This document shows positions 35,040-43,588 of a stretch of DNA of 48,394 nt, in pieces. The notes beneath the pieces are model-generated. The model saw only the letters and a list, made by a program, of their open reading frames with translations, did no database searches and had not been told where the DNA came from. Position numbers and translations under genes: made by a program. The stretch's first letter is position 1. The number at the start of each line of letters is the position of its first letter. The DNA is from Bacteroidaceae bacterium (GTDB lineage: Bacteria > Bacteroidota > Bacteroidia > Bacteroidales > Bacteroidaceae): assembly GCA_017621515.1 (NCBI GenBank), contig JAGASY010000070.1, positions 1 to 48,394 of the forward strand, given 5' to 3'.

Positions 35040-36032
35040 ATGAAGATTTCCGATATAGACTTTGGGGATAGACCCGTTTTTCTTGCACCGATGGAAGATG
35101 TCACAGACCAAGCCTTCAGGCTTCTGTGCAAAGAGTTCGGCGCATCGATGGTATATTCCGAGTTTGTCAATTCAGACGCGCTCATACGCTACGTAAACCG
35201 TTCATTGCAGAAAATCATGGTGTGTGAAGAAGAGCGTCCTGTAGCCATACAGATATACGGTCGTGATGTGGCTTCAATGGTGGAAGCCGCACAGATAGTC
35301 GCAGAACAAGCCCGTCCCGATGTGCTTGACATCAATTTCGGATGTCCTGTCAAGAAAGTGGCGGGCAAAGGAGCGGGAGCAGGTATGTTGCAGAACGTGC
35401 CTCTTATGCTGGAGATAACGCGCGCCGTGGTTGATGCGGTAAAGATACCGGTCACTGTGAAGACACGTCTGGGATGGGACAACGATTCCAAGATTATCGT
35501 GACACTTGCCGAACAGCTTCAAGACTGCGGCATACAGGCACTGACCGTCCACGGACGCACCCGGAGCCAGATGTACACCGGTAGTGCCGACTGGGAACTT
35601 ATCGGCAAGGTAAAGCAGAATCCCCGTATGAAGATACCTATCATCGGGAATGGCGACATAGACTCCCCGGAACGCGCAGAAGAGTGTTTCAGCAAATACG
35701 GTGTCGATGCCATCATGGTAGGAAGAGCCACATTCGGCAGACCGTGGATATTCAAAGAAATAAGACACTATCTCGACCACGGTTCACACTGCGAAGACAT
35801 GACCACAGCATGGAAACTCGATGTGCTCCGCCGCCAAATACTCAGAAGCGTGGAGTGCTCCCCAAAAGGAGAGCTTGGAGGAATCATACATGTGCGCCGC
35901 CATTTGGCTGCATCGCCTCTGTTCAAGGGCATTCCCGACTTCAGACAGACGCGCATACGGATGCTTCGTGCAGAGACGGTAGATGAACTGTTCGCTATAC
36001 TAAAGGAGATAGAAGAAAAATTCTTGTCGTAA
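35040..36032 (+). CDS. dusB: tRNA-dihydrouridine synthase (DusB-like)
   Basis: The 330-aa FMN enzyme reduces uridine to dihydrouridine in tRNA. Family motifs are visible: LAPMEDVTDQAFR near the N-terminus (phosphate and FMN region), NFGCPVKKVAGKGAGAGML with the catalytic Cys, TVKTRLGWD, LTVHGRTRSQMYTG, IGNGDI and MVGRATFGRPW. The DusB assignment over other Dus types is from general similarity. A bidirectional terminator follows. Confidence 0.92.
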   Translation: MKISDIDFGDRPVFLAPMEDVTDQAFRLLCKEFGASMVYSEFVNSDALIRYVNRSLQKIMVCEEERPVAIQIYGRDVASMVEAAQIVAEQARPDVLDINFGCPVKKVAGKGAGAGMLQNVPLMLEITRAVVDAVKIPVTVKTRLGWDNDSKIIVTLAEQLQDCGIQALTVHGRTRSQMYTGSADWELIGKVKQNPRMKIPIIGNGDIDSPERAEECFSKYGVDAIMVGRATFGRPWIFKEIRHYLDHGSHCEDMTTAWKLDVLRRQILRSVECSPKGELGGIIHVRRHLAASPLFKGIPDFRQTRIRMLRAETVDELFAILKEIEEKFLS

Positions 36033-36088
36033 AAGCCTCGATAGCAACATTGCATGATGGTTTTATAACGGAACTATAATAATACGAC

Positions 36089-36127
36089 AAAGACGGACTT
36101 GCTTCAATAGAAAGCAAATCCGTCTTT
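36089..36127. terminator. Bidirectional terminator between dusB and the outer-membrane barrel gene
   Basis: AAAGACGGACTTGCTT (36089-36104) pairs with AAGCAAATCCGTCTTT (36112-36127) with one G-T-type mismatch and a 7-nt loop, between convergent genes. Confidence 0.8.
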
Positions 36128-36144
36128 ACTGTAAATGGATGAAT

Positions 36145-36747
36145 TTAGAATTTGTAACCTATGGTCACATAAGCGGCAGCATTTTTGAGTCCTTCAGAAA
36201 ATTCTGTCAAACCTAATTCATACTCAGCACCGAGCACGAAACGATGATATTCAAAGTCAACTCCGAAGTCAAGACCAAGATCAAATCTTTTGGCATCGCC
36301 ATCATCAAACACATCAAAATCATCACTGTCATAATAATCCCCCATCGAATAATCTCCTTTCATTTTGCCGGAAATGGCATAAGCAAAATAAGGACCGGCT
36401 TTAAGCGTCATATTCCAGCTATCACTGAGGTTAAAACGATAAGCGGCTACGATAGGTAACTGAATATAGAACATATCCAAAGTCTCACTCGTTTTATAAT
36501 AATCATCTTCAATATAATCATACTTAGCACCTTTCCACGCAACTTCAAGAGAAGGCATCACAGACCAATTGGGAGCAAATGGCTTCTCTATTCCGACACC
36601 AATCTTTCCTACAAAGTGACTGCTCAAACCTTCAGCATCGCCATAACATGTAGCGAAACCTGCACCACCTTTCACATTCCACGTAATTTGTGCCGATGCT
36701 GTGATTGCAAACATGGCAACACACAATAAACTAAATAAATTTCTCAT
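36145..36747 (-). CDS. Small outer-membrane beta-barrel protein (PorT/OMP_b-brl type)
   Basis: The protein (200 aa) has a signal peptide (MRNLFSLLCVAMFAITASAQ) and then alternating strands typical of eight-stranded outer-membrane barrels, ending in YVTIGYKF with a terminal aromatic residue. An acidic, Asp/Tyr-rich loop (MGDYYDSDDFDVFDDGDA) would face outward and may bind cations. I start it at the ATG at 36747. The gene lies 66 bp downstream of the caspase-like gene on the same strand, so they are probably co-transcribed. Confidence 0.82.
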   Translation of the reverse strand: MRNLFSLLCVAMFAITASAQITWNVKGGAGFATCYGDAEGLSSHFVGKIGVGIEKPFAPNWSVMPSLEVAWKGAKYDYIEDDYYKTSETLDMFYIQLPIVAAYRFNLSDSWNMTLKAGPYFAYAISGKMKGDYSMGDYYDSDDFDVFDDGDAKRFDLGLDFGVDFEYHRFVLGAEYELGLTEFSEGLKNAAAYVTIGYKF

Positions 36748-36813
36748 AATAGTGAATTTAATAAATGAATAAAAAATATTGACCCCTTGACAGTCTAATT
36801 GCATTATTACAAA

Positions 36814-38187
36814 TTAAAACTGCAGTTCTTTCCACTTTGCGCTCATCCTCGGCGACACATTTACCGATGGTGTTTGTAGTTTGTCGTTCTCTAACATAGA
36901 GTTTTTCTTCACATCTAACGATATTGTAGAGAAAAATTCGCCAAATGATACTTTACCTTTAGTTTCTTTGAGCTTTTTCAACAGGAAATAGGTGAACATG
37001 CCATGACGCTTATTCTGATAAGCTAAAGCGGTTTCATCATCTGATGCCGCAGCGAAGACAACAACATTTCCGCTCAGTAGCTCCTCCTTCGGCTTGATGG
37101 CTACACCGCGGGCTGCCACAAGTGCCTGTCCGCTACCACGCTTGACACCACTAAAACAAGCGTCAAGCAATACAGTGACGCTCTTTGTCTTCAACTCGCC
37201 TAAACGACCATAAAACTCACTAAGTCTAAAACAAGTCGTGATGTCCTTGGGAAAGCCGTCCGTAGGAATGATATAAGCCGTCTTATCCGCCTCATTTGGC
37301 ATTCCATGACCGGCATAATAAAAAAGCATCTTCGACTGTCCCTCTGTCACATTGTCTATCGTCTCCATCCAGTTGAGAGCACGTTTGATGTCTGTATATG
37401 AAGCATTGATGAATGTTCTTATCTGTTTTTCCGGAATGCCGAGAGTCTTTATGCAGTACTCTTTGAACACCTCTCCATCACGTTGAGCGAACTCCACCTC
37501 CGGCACATCTTCATACTTTTCATTGGCTATGATGACACAATACGTATCCTTGTTCTTGTCCGTTGCAACCATCGGTATGTTCATATCCACATCAACAGGT
37601 AGTAATGCCGGTTCGGTTTCTTTTTCAGTTTTTACCGTCTTTTCATCCACCTTCTTTGTCTGCCGGACAGCTTCTTCTTCGGCTCGATTGCGGTCATTTT
37701 CTTCAGCACGATTGTTGGATACCATCAATTCACTTATGCTATCAGGACGACACTCTAACCCCTGACGTATGGCATTCTCGTCAAACGTAGCTGGTATGGT
37801 CAGCGTCATCATAGAGTTGTTGCGAAAGGCATTTTTCCCTATAAACTTTATAGATGGTGGCAACGATACATTACGAAGCTTTCTAAATTCATTAAAGCAG
37901 AACTTGTCTAAAGTTTCGATTCCATCCTCTAATGTAAGGTTTACTGTAAGATAATTGACACCATTAAGGAATGTGTTGACTTCTTTCACCGAATAGTCTA
38001 TGCCCTTATATGAAACAATAGCGGGTATGGTTACATTCGATGCCTTTACATTGAATCCGGTGATACAAACACCATTGTCTGCCACTTTACACTTGAACGT
38101 CACACCTTTATATATATACTCAAAGCGTTGAGCCATAGCCACTACAGCTATAACACAGCAAATAATTGACAATATGATTCTTTTCAT
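36814..38187 (-). CDS. Secreted caspase-like (C14) protease with an N-terminal BspA-type LRR segment
   Basis: The 457-aa protein has a signal peptide (IILSIICCVIAVVAMAQ). Residues about 22-135 resemble BspA-type leucine-rich repeats (LEDGIETLDKFCFNEF, LRNVSLPPSIKFIGKNAF). A charged Glu/Lys/Arg-rich linker (155-195) follows. Residues about 213-440 form a caspase-fold domain with the catalytic His294 in YYAGHG and Cys344 in LLDACFSG. An exported caspase-type protease is unusual, since most bacterial orthocaspases are cytoplasmic. It precedes a small outer-membrane barrel gene on the same strand. Target unknown. Confidence 0.9.
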   Translation of the reverse strand: MKRIILSIICCVIAVVAMAQRFEYIYKGVTFKCKVADNGVCITGFNVKASNVTIPAIVSYKGIDYSVKEVNTFLNGVNYLTVNLTLEDGIETLDKFCFNEFRKLRNVSLPPSIKFIGKNAFRNNSMMTLTIPATFDENAIRQGLECRPDSISELMVSNNRAEENDRNRAEEEAVRQTKKVDEKTVKTEKETEPALLPVDVDMNIPMVATDKNKDTYCVIIANEKYEDVPEVEFAQRDGEVFKEYCIKTLGIPEKQIRTFINASYTDIKRALNWMETIDNVTEGQSKMLFYYAGHGMPNEADKTAYIIPTDGFPKDITTCFRLSEFYGRLGELKTKSVTVLLDACFSGVKRGSGQALVAARGVAIKPKEELLSGNVVVFAAASDDETALAYQNKRHGMFTYFLLKKLKETKGKVSFGEFFSTISLDVKKNSMLENDKLQTPSVNVSPRMSAKWKELQF

Positions 38188-38699
38188 TCTTGTTTTAATA
38201 TAGTTGAAAGTTTTATCATCTTTGATTTCTCAACTTAATGCAGTTCTTAGTTTCTTAAATCACTTGGACAACAGTAAGTGCTCTGTATTATGTTATGTCA
38301 GGAATTTCACTTAAAATATAAAAATTTCAATGAAATGACAGTTTCCTACGACATTCCATTTATGCTCAATCTATTTCTATACCTTTTTTAGGTGTTATAA
38401 CTATTTCACTATTTTAATAGGGCATTATTCTTTTCATTTACTCTGTCTGCTTATGAAATATAAGCAAATATAAAATATTCACAAAGATAATGAAATTTAT
38501 TATTCCCCTATTGGTTGCCACGTTTTTTTTCGGAGTTTTACAGATTTTTTTCTCCGTAGTAGTGGCAACTACTCAGTTGTCCGAATAAATTGTCCATGAG
38601 ACGCTGAGGCTGTGTCGAAATTGGCGCAGTCTCTTTTTTCATCATTTCCCAGCAATACAGTTGTCACAAAAATAAGCACAATAACATCAAACAGAAACC

Positions 38700-39400
38700 A
38701 TTTATCTTATTTTATTATCTTTTTGTCACTTCAAAATTTTAACATTCTATTTACGAAAAAACGCGATTTTTCGGGCTTTTTCCGAGCGAGAGGAAGTTTC
38801 GTTGAAAAATACGCTTATTTTTGAATTTTCTGAAAGCCGCTCTCAAATGTGAAATAGTGTTTCGTTTTGAAGCGATTTGTTTACATTTATTTATATCCGG
38901 CGAAGAGCTGTTGGAAAAAAGTACTAAGTTTTCAAATTTCCAGCGCACTGTTTTTTTCTTGGATGCGCACTGTTTTTTCAACCGCAGCGCACTGCAATTT
39001 TAACTGCTTAGTAGATTGGAGAAATTTTCAGCGTAGAGTTTCTGAAAAAACACTGGGAAATGGGATAAAAAACAGTATTTTCAAGATTTTCTGTTAATGA
39101 ATGTAAATTTCTCTATTTGCCCGAAAATCTGTACAAAAATGGGCAAGAGAAATAAAAATTGATACGAATCAAGTATTATAAAGGCTAACATGCAGCAAAT
39201 CAATTGTTTACTATTTTAATCAGAGGTGCTGGTTTTAAAGGTAAAACTGATACCTTTTTCAAAAATGTTATCTTGTTGATTTATAAAGTATTAGCAAAAT
39301 AGGGCGGATTTTTCGAAGTGTAAATAAGTGTTTCAAATGTTAATTTTCGAGCAGGGGCGAAAATCAAAGTGTCAAAAATCCAAGAATGGCAGGAACGCAT
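38700..39400 (+). repeat. Long intergenic repeat, copy D (more divergent)
   Basis: About 700 bp within the 1332-bp gap between the divergent caspase-like and M16 genes. It keeps GTGAAATAGTGTTTCGTTTT, TTTACATTTATTTAT, the ladder, and weaker versions of the distal blocks. It lacks the CCAAGCCCTCTGG block and the opening block, so it looks older or partly decayed. The remaining flanks (38188-38699 and 39401-39480) are AT-rich with no gene that I can support. Confidence 0.75.
38898..39082 (+). other. 22-bp-pitch box ladder in long repeat D
   Basis: Boxes start at 38898, 38919, 38941, 38963, 38985, 39007, 39029, 39051 and 39073. All intervals are 22 bp except the first, which is 21. They read CGGCGAAGAG, AAGTACTAAG, CAGCGCACTG, ATGCGCACTG, CAGCGCACTG, CTTAGTAGAT, CAGCGTAGAG, CACTGGGAAA and CAGTATTTTC. 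The order matches copy B even though the spacers differ. Confidence 0.8.
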
Positions 39401-39482
39401 ATTTAGTGACAGTATGAGTAATTGAACATCTTAATAATTTACTCATTTATACACTTGCAAATTTCAGATGTAATGAACCGCT

Positions 39483-39512
39483 TTGATATTCAATGCAAAT
39501 TAAGTAACTTTG
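39483..39512 (+). promoter_or_regulatory. Promoter of the M16 peptidase gene with a near-absent leader
   Basis: TTG at 39483-39485 and TAACTTTG at 39505-39512 are 19 bp apart, a good match to the phylum consensus. The ATG at 39520 is only 8 bp after the -7 box, so the transcript would be leaderless or almost so. Confidence 0.6.
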
Positions 39513-39519
39513 CCCCACG

Positions 39520-40788
39520 ATGGAAAAGTTTAACACCTACACACTTAGCAACGGACTAAGGATTATTCATAAAACCTCACCGACTAATGTGGCATACTGC
39601 GGAATTGCAATCGATGCAGGCACGCGGGATGAAGAAGACACCGAATACGGAATAGCACATTTCTGCGAACATGTCATGTTCAAAGGCACAAAGAAGCGCA
39701 AGGCATGGCACATCTTGAACCGTATGGAACTTGTCGGAGGCGATTTGAATGCATATACCAACAAAGAGGAGACTGTGGTGTATGCCGCTTTCTTGAAAGA
39801 ACATTTTTCGAGGGCAGTGGAGCTTATCAGCGACATCGTTTTCAACAGCATATATCCGCAACATGAAATCGACAAGGAAGCAGAGGTGATAATCGACGAA
39901 ATTGAAAGCTACAACGACTCTCCTTCCGAACTCATATTCGACCGGTTTGAGAATATGATATACAATGGCCATCCTCTCGGACACGACATATTGGGCACTC
40001 CCGAGCGGGTGCGCAGCTATACCACGGAAGATGCGATGCGCTTCGTCCACCGCATGTATCGTCCTCAGAACATGGTATTCTTCGTATTCGGCAAGCTGTC
40101 TTTTGAAAGGGTGGTGAGCACGATAAAGAAATATTGCGGGGACATCATGATGTGCGAACCTGAAGACATGCCCGACGGAGATACACATGGGGATGTTTTC
40201 AACGGCAACAAGTGGAGACAGCCTCTGCCCGAGTATGTGCCGCAGCGGATAGAGGAGAACAAAGGTACGCATCAGGCCCATGTCATGCTCGGATGTAGAG
40301 CCTATCCATCTGACGACAAGCGAAGGACGGCACTCTATTTTCTTAACAACATCATCGGCGGACCCGGCATGAACTCTCGCCTGAATGTGGCTCTTCGTGA
40401 GCATTGCGGACTGGTATATACCGTGGAAAGCAGCCTGACTCACTATACCGACACCGGCACTTTCGGCATTTATTTCGGATGCGACCGCAAAGACGTTGAC
40501 CGCTGTCTGCAACTCATCCGAAGAGAACTCGATGTGTTGATGTCCGCCCCCATGACCCATAGGCAGTTCCAGATGGCATTGAAGCAGATAAAGGGGCAGA
40601 TAGGAGTGGCTTGCGACAACTTCGAGAACTATGCGCTTGACATGGCAAAGTGCTTCCTGCACTACAACAAGTTCGAAGGGGCCGAAGACACATTCCGCCG
40701 CCTGTCAGCTCTTACCCCCGAATTTATATGTCAGGTTGCCAAAGAAACTTTCGCTCCGGAGAACATGTCGGTAATCATTTACAAATAA
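39520..40788 (+). CDS. M16-family zinc peptidase (pitrilysin/processing-peptidase-like)
   Basis: The 422-aa protein has the inverted zinc motif HFCEH (47-51), with the third ligand expected in the EVIIDEIESYND stretch about 75 residues later. The C-terminal half contains the second M16 domain with the typical GGPGMNSRLNVALREHCGLVYTV-type signature (GGPGMNSRLN). No signal peptide is seen, so it is probably cytoplasmic. Members degrade short peptides or process precursors. The start is fixed by the promoter 8 bp upstream of the ATG. Confidence 0.93.
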   Translation: MEKFNTYTLSNGLRIIHKTSPTNVAYCGIAIDAGTRDEEDTEYGIAHFCEHVMFKGTKKRKAWHILNRMELVGGDLNAYTNKEETVVYAAFLKEHFSRAVELISDIVFNSIYPQHEIDKEAEVIIDEIESYNDSPSELIFDRFENMIYNGHPLGHDILGTPERVRSYTTEDAMRFVHRMYRPQNMVFFVFGKLSFERVVSTIKKYCGDIMMCEPEDMPDGDTHGDVFNGNKWRQPLPEYVPQRIEENKGTHQAHVMLGCRAYPSDDKRRTALYFLNNIIGGPGMNSRLNVALREHCGLVYTVESSLTHYTDTGTFGIYFGCDRKDVDRCLQLIRRELDVLMSAPMTHRQFQMALKQIKGQIGVACDNFENYALDMAKCFLHYNKFEGAEDTFRRLSALTPEFICQVAKETFAPENMSVIIYK

Positions 40789-40889
40789 TCAAGATGTGAT
40801 GAAACAAATATATCAAATTGAAAAAGTAATTTATGATTTATTAGGGATAAAATAGTAATTTAATCTGCTAACAAAATAGAATCATATTT

Positions 40890-42020
40890 ATGAGCGATCT
40901 ACAGGCATATACCAAGGCTGTAAGGATTATAAAGGAGGCAATATTGCGTAGTCAGTATCGTGCAGCATCTTCAGCAAATAAAGAGCAATTGTCATTATAC
41001 TATGGAATTGGTTGTTATGTTTCAAAGAACTCGCGTGGGAACTTTTGGGGCAAAGGTGCAATTGAGACCATCAGCCAACAACTACAAAGAGAACTGCCCG
41101 GACTCCGCGGATTCTCAGCCACAAACATAAAGAATATGCGTTCATTCTACGAAGAGTGGTCGTCTATCGTAAATCGCCAGCCAATGGCTGACGAAAATCA
41201 AGCACTAACTGCGATTAGCAATTCAGAACTTGACGAGCTGTTGTTACTTGCAAAAATTCGCCAGCCAATGGCTGATAAATTTAATTGGTCTGACTTTGTC
41301 GCTATTGGTTTTAGTCATCATATTGAGATTATAACAAAGGCGAAGTCATTAGATGCACGTCTATTTTATATCCACGAATCAGCTACGCGATTTTGGAATA
41401 AGTACACTTTGCGAGATTATCTCAAAGCTGATTTGTACAACCATCGAGGAATTCTTACAAATAATTTCACAACCACAATGCCAAGTACAAAGCAGGCATT
41501 GAAGGCTGTAAACACATTCAAGGATGAATATCTATTAGATTTTATCAATGTGGAAGAACTTGATACACAAGACGAGGATTTGAATGAGCGTGTACTTGAA
41601 AAATCGATTGTGGATAACATCAAAAGATTTATTATGACCTTTGGACAGGATTTCATCTTTATTGGCAACCAATATAGAGTGGAGGTTTCGGAAGAAGAGA
41701 TGTTTGTAGATTTGCTTTTCTTCAACCGTGAACTTAATTCGCTTGTTGCTGTCGAGCTGAAATCAGGCAAGTTTCGTTCATCATACTTAGGACAATTAAG
41801 TACATATCTATCTGCTCTTGATACGTATGTAAGGAAGCCGCACGAGAATCCCGCAATTGGTATCTTGTTATGCCGTGATATGAATCAATCATTTGTTGAG
41901 TTCGCCATCCGAGATTATGACAAACCTATGGGTGTTGCAACTTATAGAGCTACAAAAGATATGCCTGAACGATTACGCAATGCATTACCCGATATTGAGG
42001 AGTTAAAGAATTTGCTATAA
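40890..42020 (+). CDS. DUF1016 / YhcG-type protein with a PD-(D/E)XK nuclease domain
   Basis: This 376-aa protein has the DUF1016 N-terminal domain (ISQQLQRELPGLRGFSATNIKNMR) and a C-terminal PD-(D/E)XK nuclease-like domain with FVDLLFFNRELNSLVAVELK, which supplies the Asp and the ExK part. Relatives (YhcG, Rpn-type neighbours) are linked to defence islands and mobile DNA, though their role is unsettled. The hexapeptide RQPMAD occurs twice, 28 residues apart, encoded by an 18-bp direct repeat. Its base composition is more A/T-rich than its neighbours, suggesting transfer. The sigma factor gene starts 30 bp downstream. Confidence 0.88.
   Translation: MSDLQAYTKAVRIIKEAILRSQYRAASSANKEQLSLYYGIGCYVSKNSRGNFWGKGAIETISQQLQRELPGLRGFSATNIKNMRSFYEEWSSIVNRQPMADENQALTAISNSELDELLLLAKIRQPMADKFNWSDFVAIGFSHHIEIITKAKSLDARLFYIHESATRFWNKYTLRDYLKADLYNHRGILTNNFTTTMPSTKQALKAVNTFKDEYLLDFINVEELDTQDEDLNERVLEKSIVDNIKRFIMTFGQDFIFIGNQYRVEVSEEEMFVDLLFFNRELNSLVAVELKSGKFRSSYLGQLSTYLSALDTYVRKPHENPAIGILLCRDMNQSFVEFAIRDYDKPMGVATYRATKDMPERLRNALPDIEELKNLL
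41174..41275 (+). repeat. 18-bp direct repeat inside the DUF1016 gene
   Basis: TCGCCAGCCAATGGCTGA occurs at 41174-41191 and 41258-41275, 84 bp apart and in the same frame. It encodes RQPMAD twice and contains its own inverted repeat (CAGCCA-A-TGGCTG). Recombination between copies would delete exactly 28 codons. Confidence 0.95.
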
Positions 42021-42050
42021 GATTTATCACAAGAAAACACCACAGATAAT

Positions 42051-42656
42051 ATGTCAGACAATGAAATTGTGTGTGCACTAATTGAACGCAACAGGTTTGT
42101 CACTCGCCAGTTCTTCTATGTGAATTGTCGCCCGTTGTTCACAAGCATCATCCATCATGTGTTCGACTACCCTGTTGAGTATGACGAGTTTGTCAATGAA
42201 CTGTACGGACTGCTGATGAAAGATGATGCCAAAAGGCTCAGACAGTTCGATTTCAGAAGCTCCATATACCAATGGATCAAGACAGTGGCAATACGTCATT
42301 TCACCTACAAAAGGGATGAAATGATAGATAATACGTCTCATAATCATCTTTCTAATATAGACTTGTCTGCCCCGGAGAGCTATGCGGACACAGGTGACGG
42401 ACATGAAAGACTTGTCGATACCGAGTCGAAAATCGCCGCACACATAGACTTTGAGAATCTTCTTCTCCGAATGAAGAACAAACGTTATGCCGATGTAATC
42501 CGCCGGCTGGTGATTGAAGATGCCGAGCCCAAGAAACTTGCGGCAGAAATGAATGTGACGATAGAGAATCTCTATAACATAAAGAAAAGAGCTATGGCGG
42601 CATTCACCGACATAGTGCTGGGTGATATAGAAAAGTATAAAAACAAAGAAAATTGA
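42051..42656 (+). CDS. ECF-like RNA polymerase sigma factor
   Basis: The 201-aa protein has a sigma region 2-like part (DEFVNELYGLLMKDDAKRLR and FRSSIYQWIKTVAIRHFTY) and a region 4-like helix-turn-helix at the C-terminus (AAEMNVTIENLYNIKKRAM). A spacer rich in Asp and Ser joins them. It would redirect RNA polymerase to a small regulon. Its stop is 6 bp before the start of a gene encoding an anti-sigma-like/C39 protein, the usual position of a partner regulator. Confidence 0.82.
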   Translation: MSDNEIVCALIERNRFVTRQFFYVNCRPLFTSIIHHVFDYPVEYDEFVNELYGLLMKDDAKRLRQFDFRSSIYQWIKTVAIRHFTYKRDEMIDNTSHNHLSNIDLSAPESYADTGDGHERLVDTESKIAAHIDFENLLLRMKNKRYADVIRRLVIEDAEPKKLAAEMNVTIENLYNIKKRAMAAFTDIVLGDIEKYKNKEN

Positions 42657-42662
42657 TTATAT

Positions 42663-43367
42663 ATGCTGACAGACGAACTTATCTCCGCTTATATGGAAGG
42701 AAATACCAATGAAGCGGAAACAATGCTGGTAATAGAAGCCATGCAGTGTGACTCCCGACTCCGTGAGTTTATGCAGATGTCAGAAGATATAGACAACGAA
42801 CTGTACAGCGGGCATTCATGCAAGGCCGACGGCAGCTACAGACAGACAAAGGATATTCCGATGACGGCGGTGGCAGCCTCTGACGGAGATAAAAACCTGT
42901 GCGACATACAATGCGAGCATTTCATCATGCAGCGCAAAGGTATAGAAATCAGTGACAAGATGCTTGCAGAAGAGGCGACAAAGAATGAATGGCTATATTC
43001 GGAGGGTACACCTCTATATAATATAGGACGCTTATTAGCTTCGATGAACTTCCGTGTGGAGCGTCGGTTCCATTGCAGCCTGTCGGACATAGACGAAGCT
43101 TTGAAGAACAGACAGGACATTATTGTCATTGTAGATGGAGGTGAACTGACCGGCAACCGTGAGGCTGAGAAACTTGAAGACATACTTGTGGGCGAGATAC
43201 CAGACCATGCTGTGGTTGTCACTGCCCATGACGCAGAAAAGGGCACAGTCTGTGTGTATGACCCTCAGAGCCTCCATGAATGCGACACCTATCCCGAGGA
43301 ACAGTTTCTCGACGCTTGGGCTGACTCATGCAGTTATCTCGTTACTTGCGAATTTTTAGGCTTGTAG
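42663..43367 (+). CDS. Anti-sigma-like N-terminus joined to a papain-like C39-type peptidase domain
   Basis: The 234-aa protein starts with a short helical segment (LTDELISAYMEGNTNEAETM) of the type found at the head of anti-sigma factors (ELISAYLDGEL-like). Residues about 75-230 resemble a C39-like papain-fold peptidase. The putative catalytic residues are Cys80 in NLCDIQCEH (Cys84 is a second candidate), His182 in IPDHAVVVTAHD and Asp200 in VYDPQ. There is no membrane segment or signal peptide, so it should be cytoplasmic. It lies 6 bp after the sigma factor gene and is followed by a terminator. Whether it is active is unknown. Confidence 0.7.
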   Translation: MLTDELISAYMEGNTNEAETMLVIEAMQCDSRLREFMQMSEDIDNELYSGHSCKADGSYRQTKDIPMTAVAASDGDKNLCDIQCEHFIMQRKGIEISDKMLAEEATKNEWLYSEGTPLYNIGRLLASMNFRVERRFHCSLSDIDEALKNRQDIIVIVDGGELTGNREAEKLEDILVGEIPDHAVVVTAHDAEKGTVCVYDPQSLHECDTYPEEQFLDAWADSCSYLVTCEFLGL

Positions 43368-43395
43368 CCTTTTTATCAGTAGGACATAATTTTCA

Positions 43396-43427
43396 AAAAG
43401 GGGACAGATAGTTTTCTGTCTCCTTTT
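43396..43427 (+). terminator. Terminator after the C39-domain gene
   Basis: AAAAGGGGACAGA (43396-43408) pairs with TCTGTCTCCTTTT (43415-43427) with one G-T wobble. The stem runs directly into further Ts. Confidence 0.85.
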
Positions 43428-43494
43428 TTTGTTCGTATTTTTATAACCACAGGGGGAATACCGGGGACTTATATCTGTCCCAATAAATACATAG

Positions 43495-43529
43495 CTGTAA
43501 CAAATAAAATTAAAACAGTTTCTTAATGC
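43495..43529 (+). repeat. Small dispersed repeat matching 12084-12118
   Basis: The stretch CTGTAACAAATAAAATTAAA continuing to TTTCTTAATGC is about 33 bp long and close to the one after the short-repeat pair at 12005-12079. It sits just upstream of the TonB receptor promoter. Confidence 0.5.
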
Positions 43530-43559
43530 TTCTGATATTTTTATGAAACAACAGCAGGA

Positions 43560-43567
43560 TAATTTTG
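43560..43567 (+). promoter_or_regulatory. -7 box upstream of the TonB receptor gene
   Basis: TAATTTTG matches TAnnTTTG and is 21 bp before the ATG at 43589. No good -33 TTG is present, so an alternative sigma factor is not excluded. Confidence 0.4.
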
Positions 43568-43588
43568 CCGGTGAAAAAAAGTGAATGA

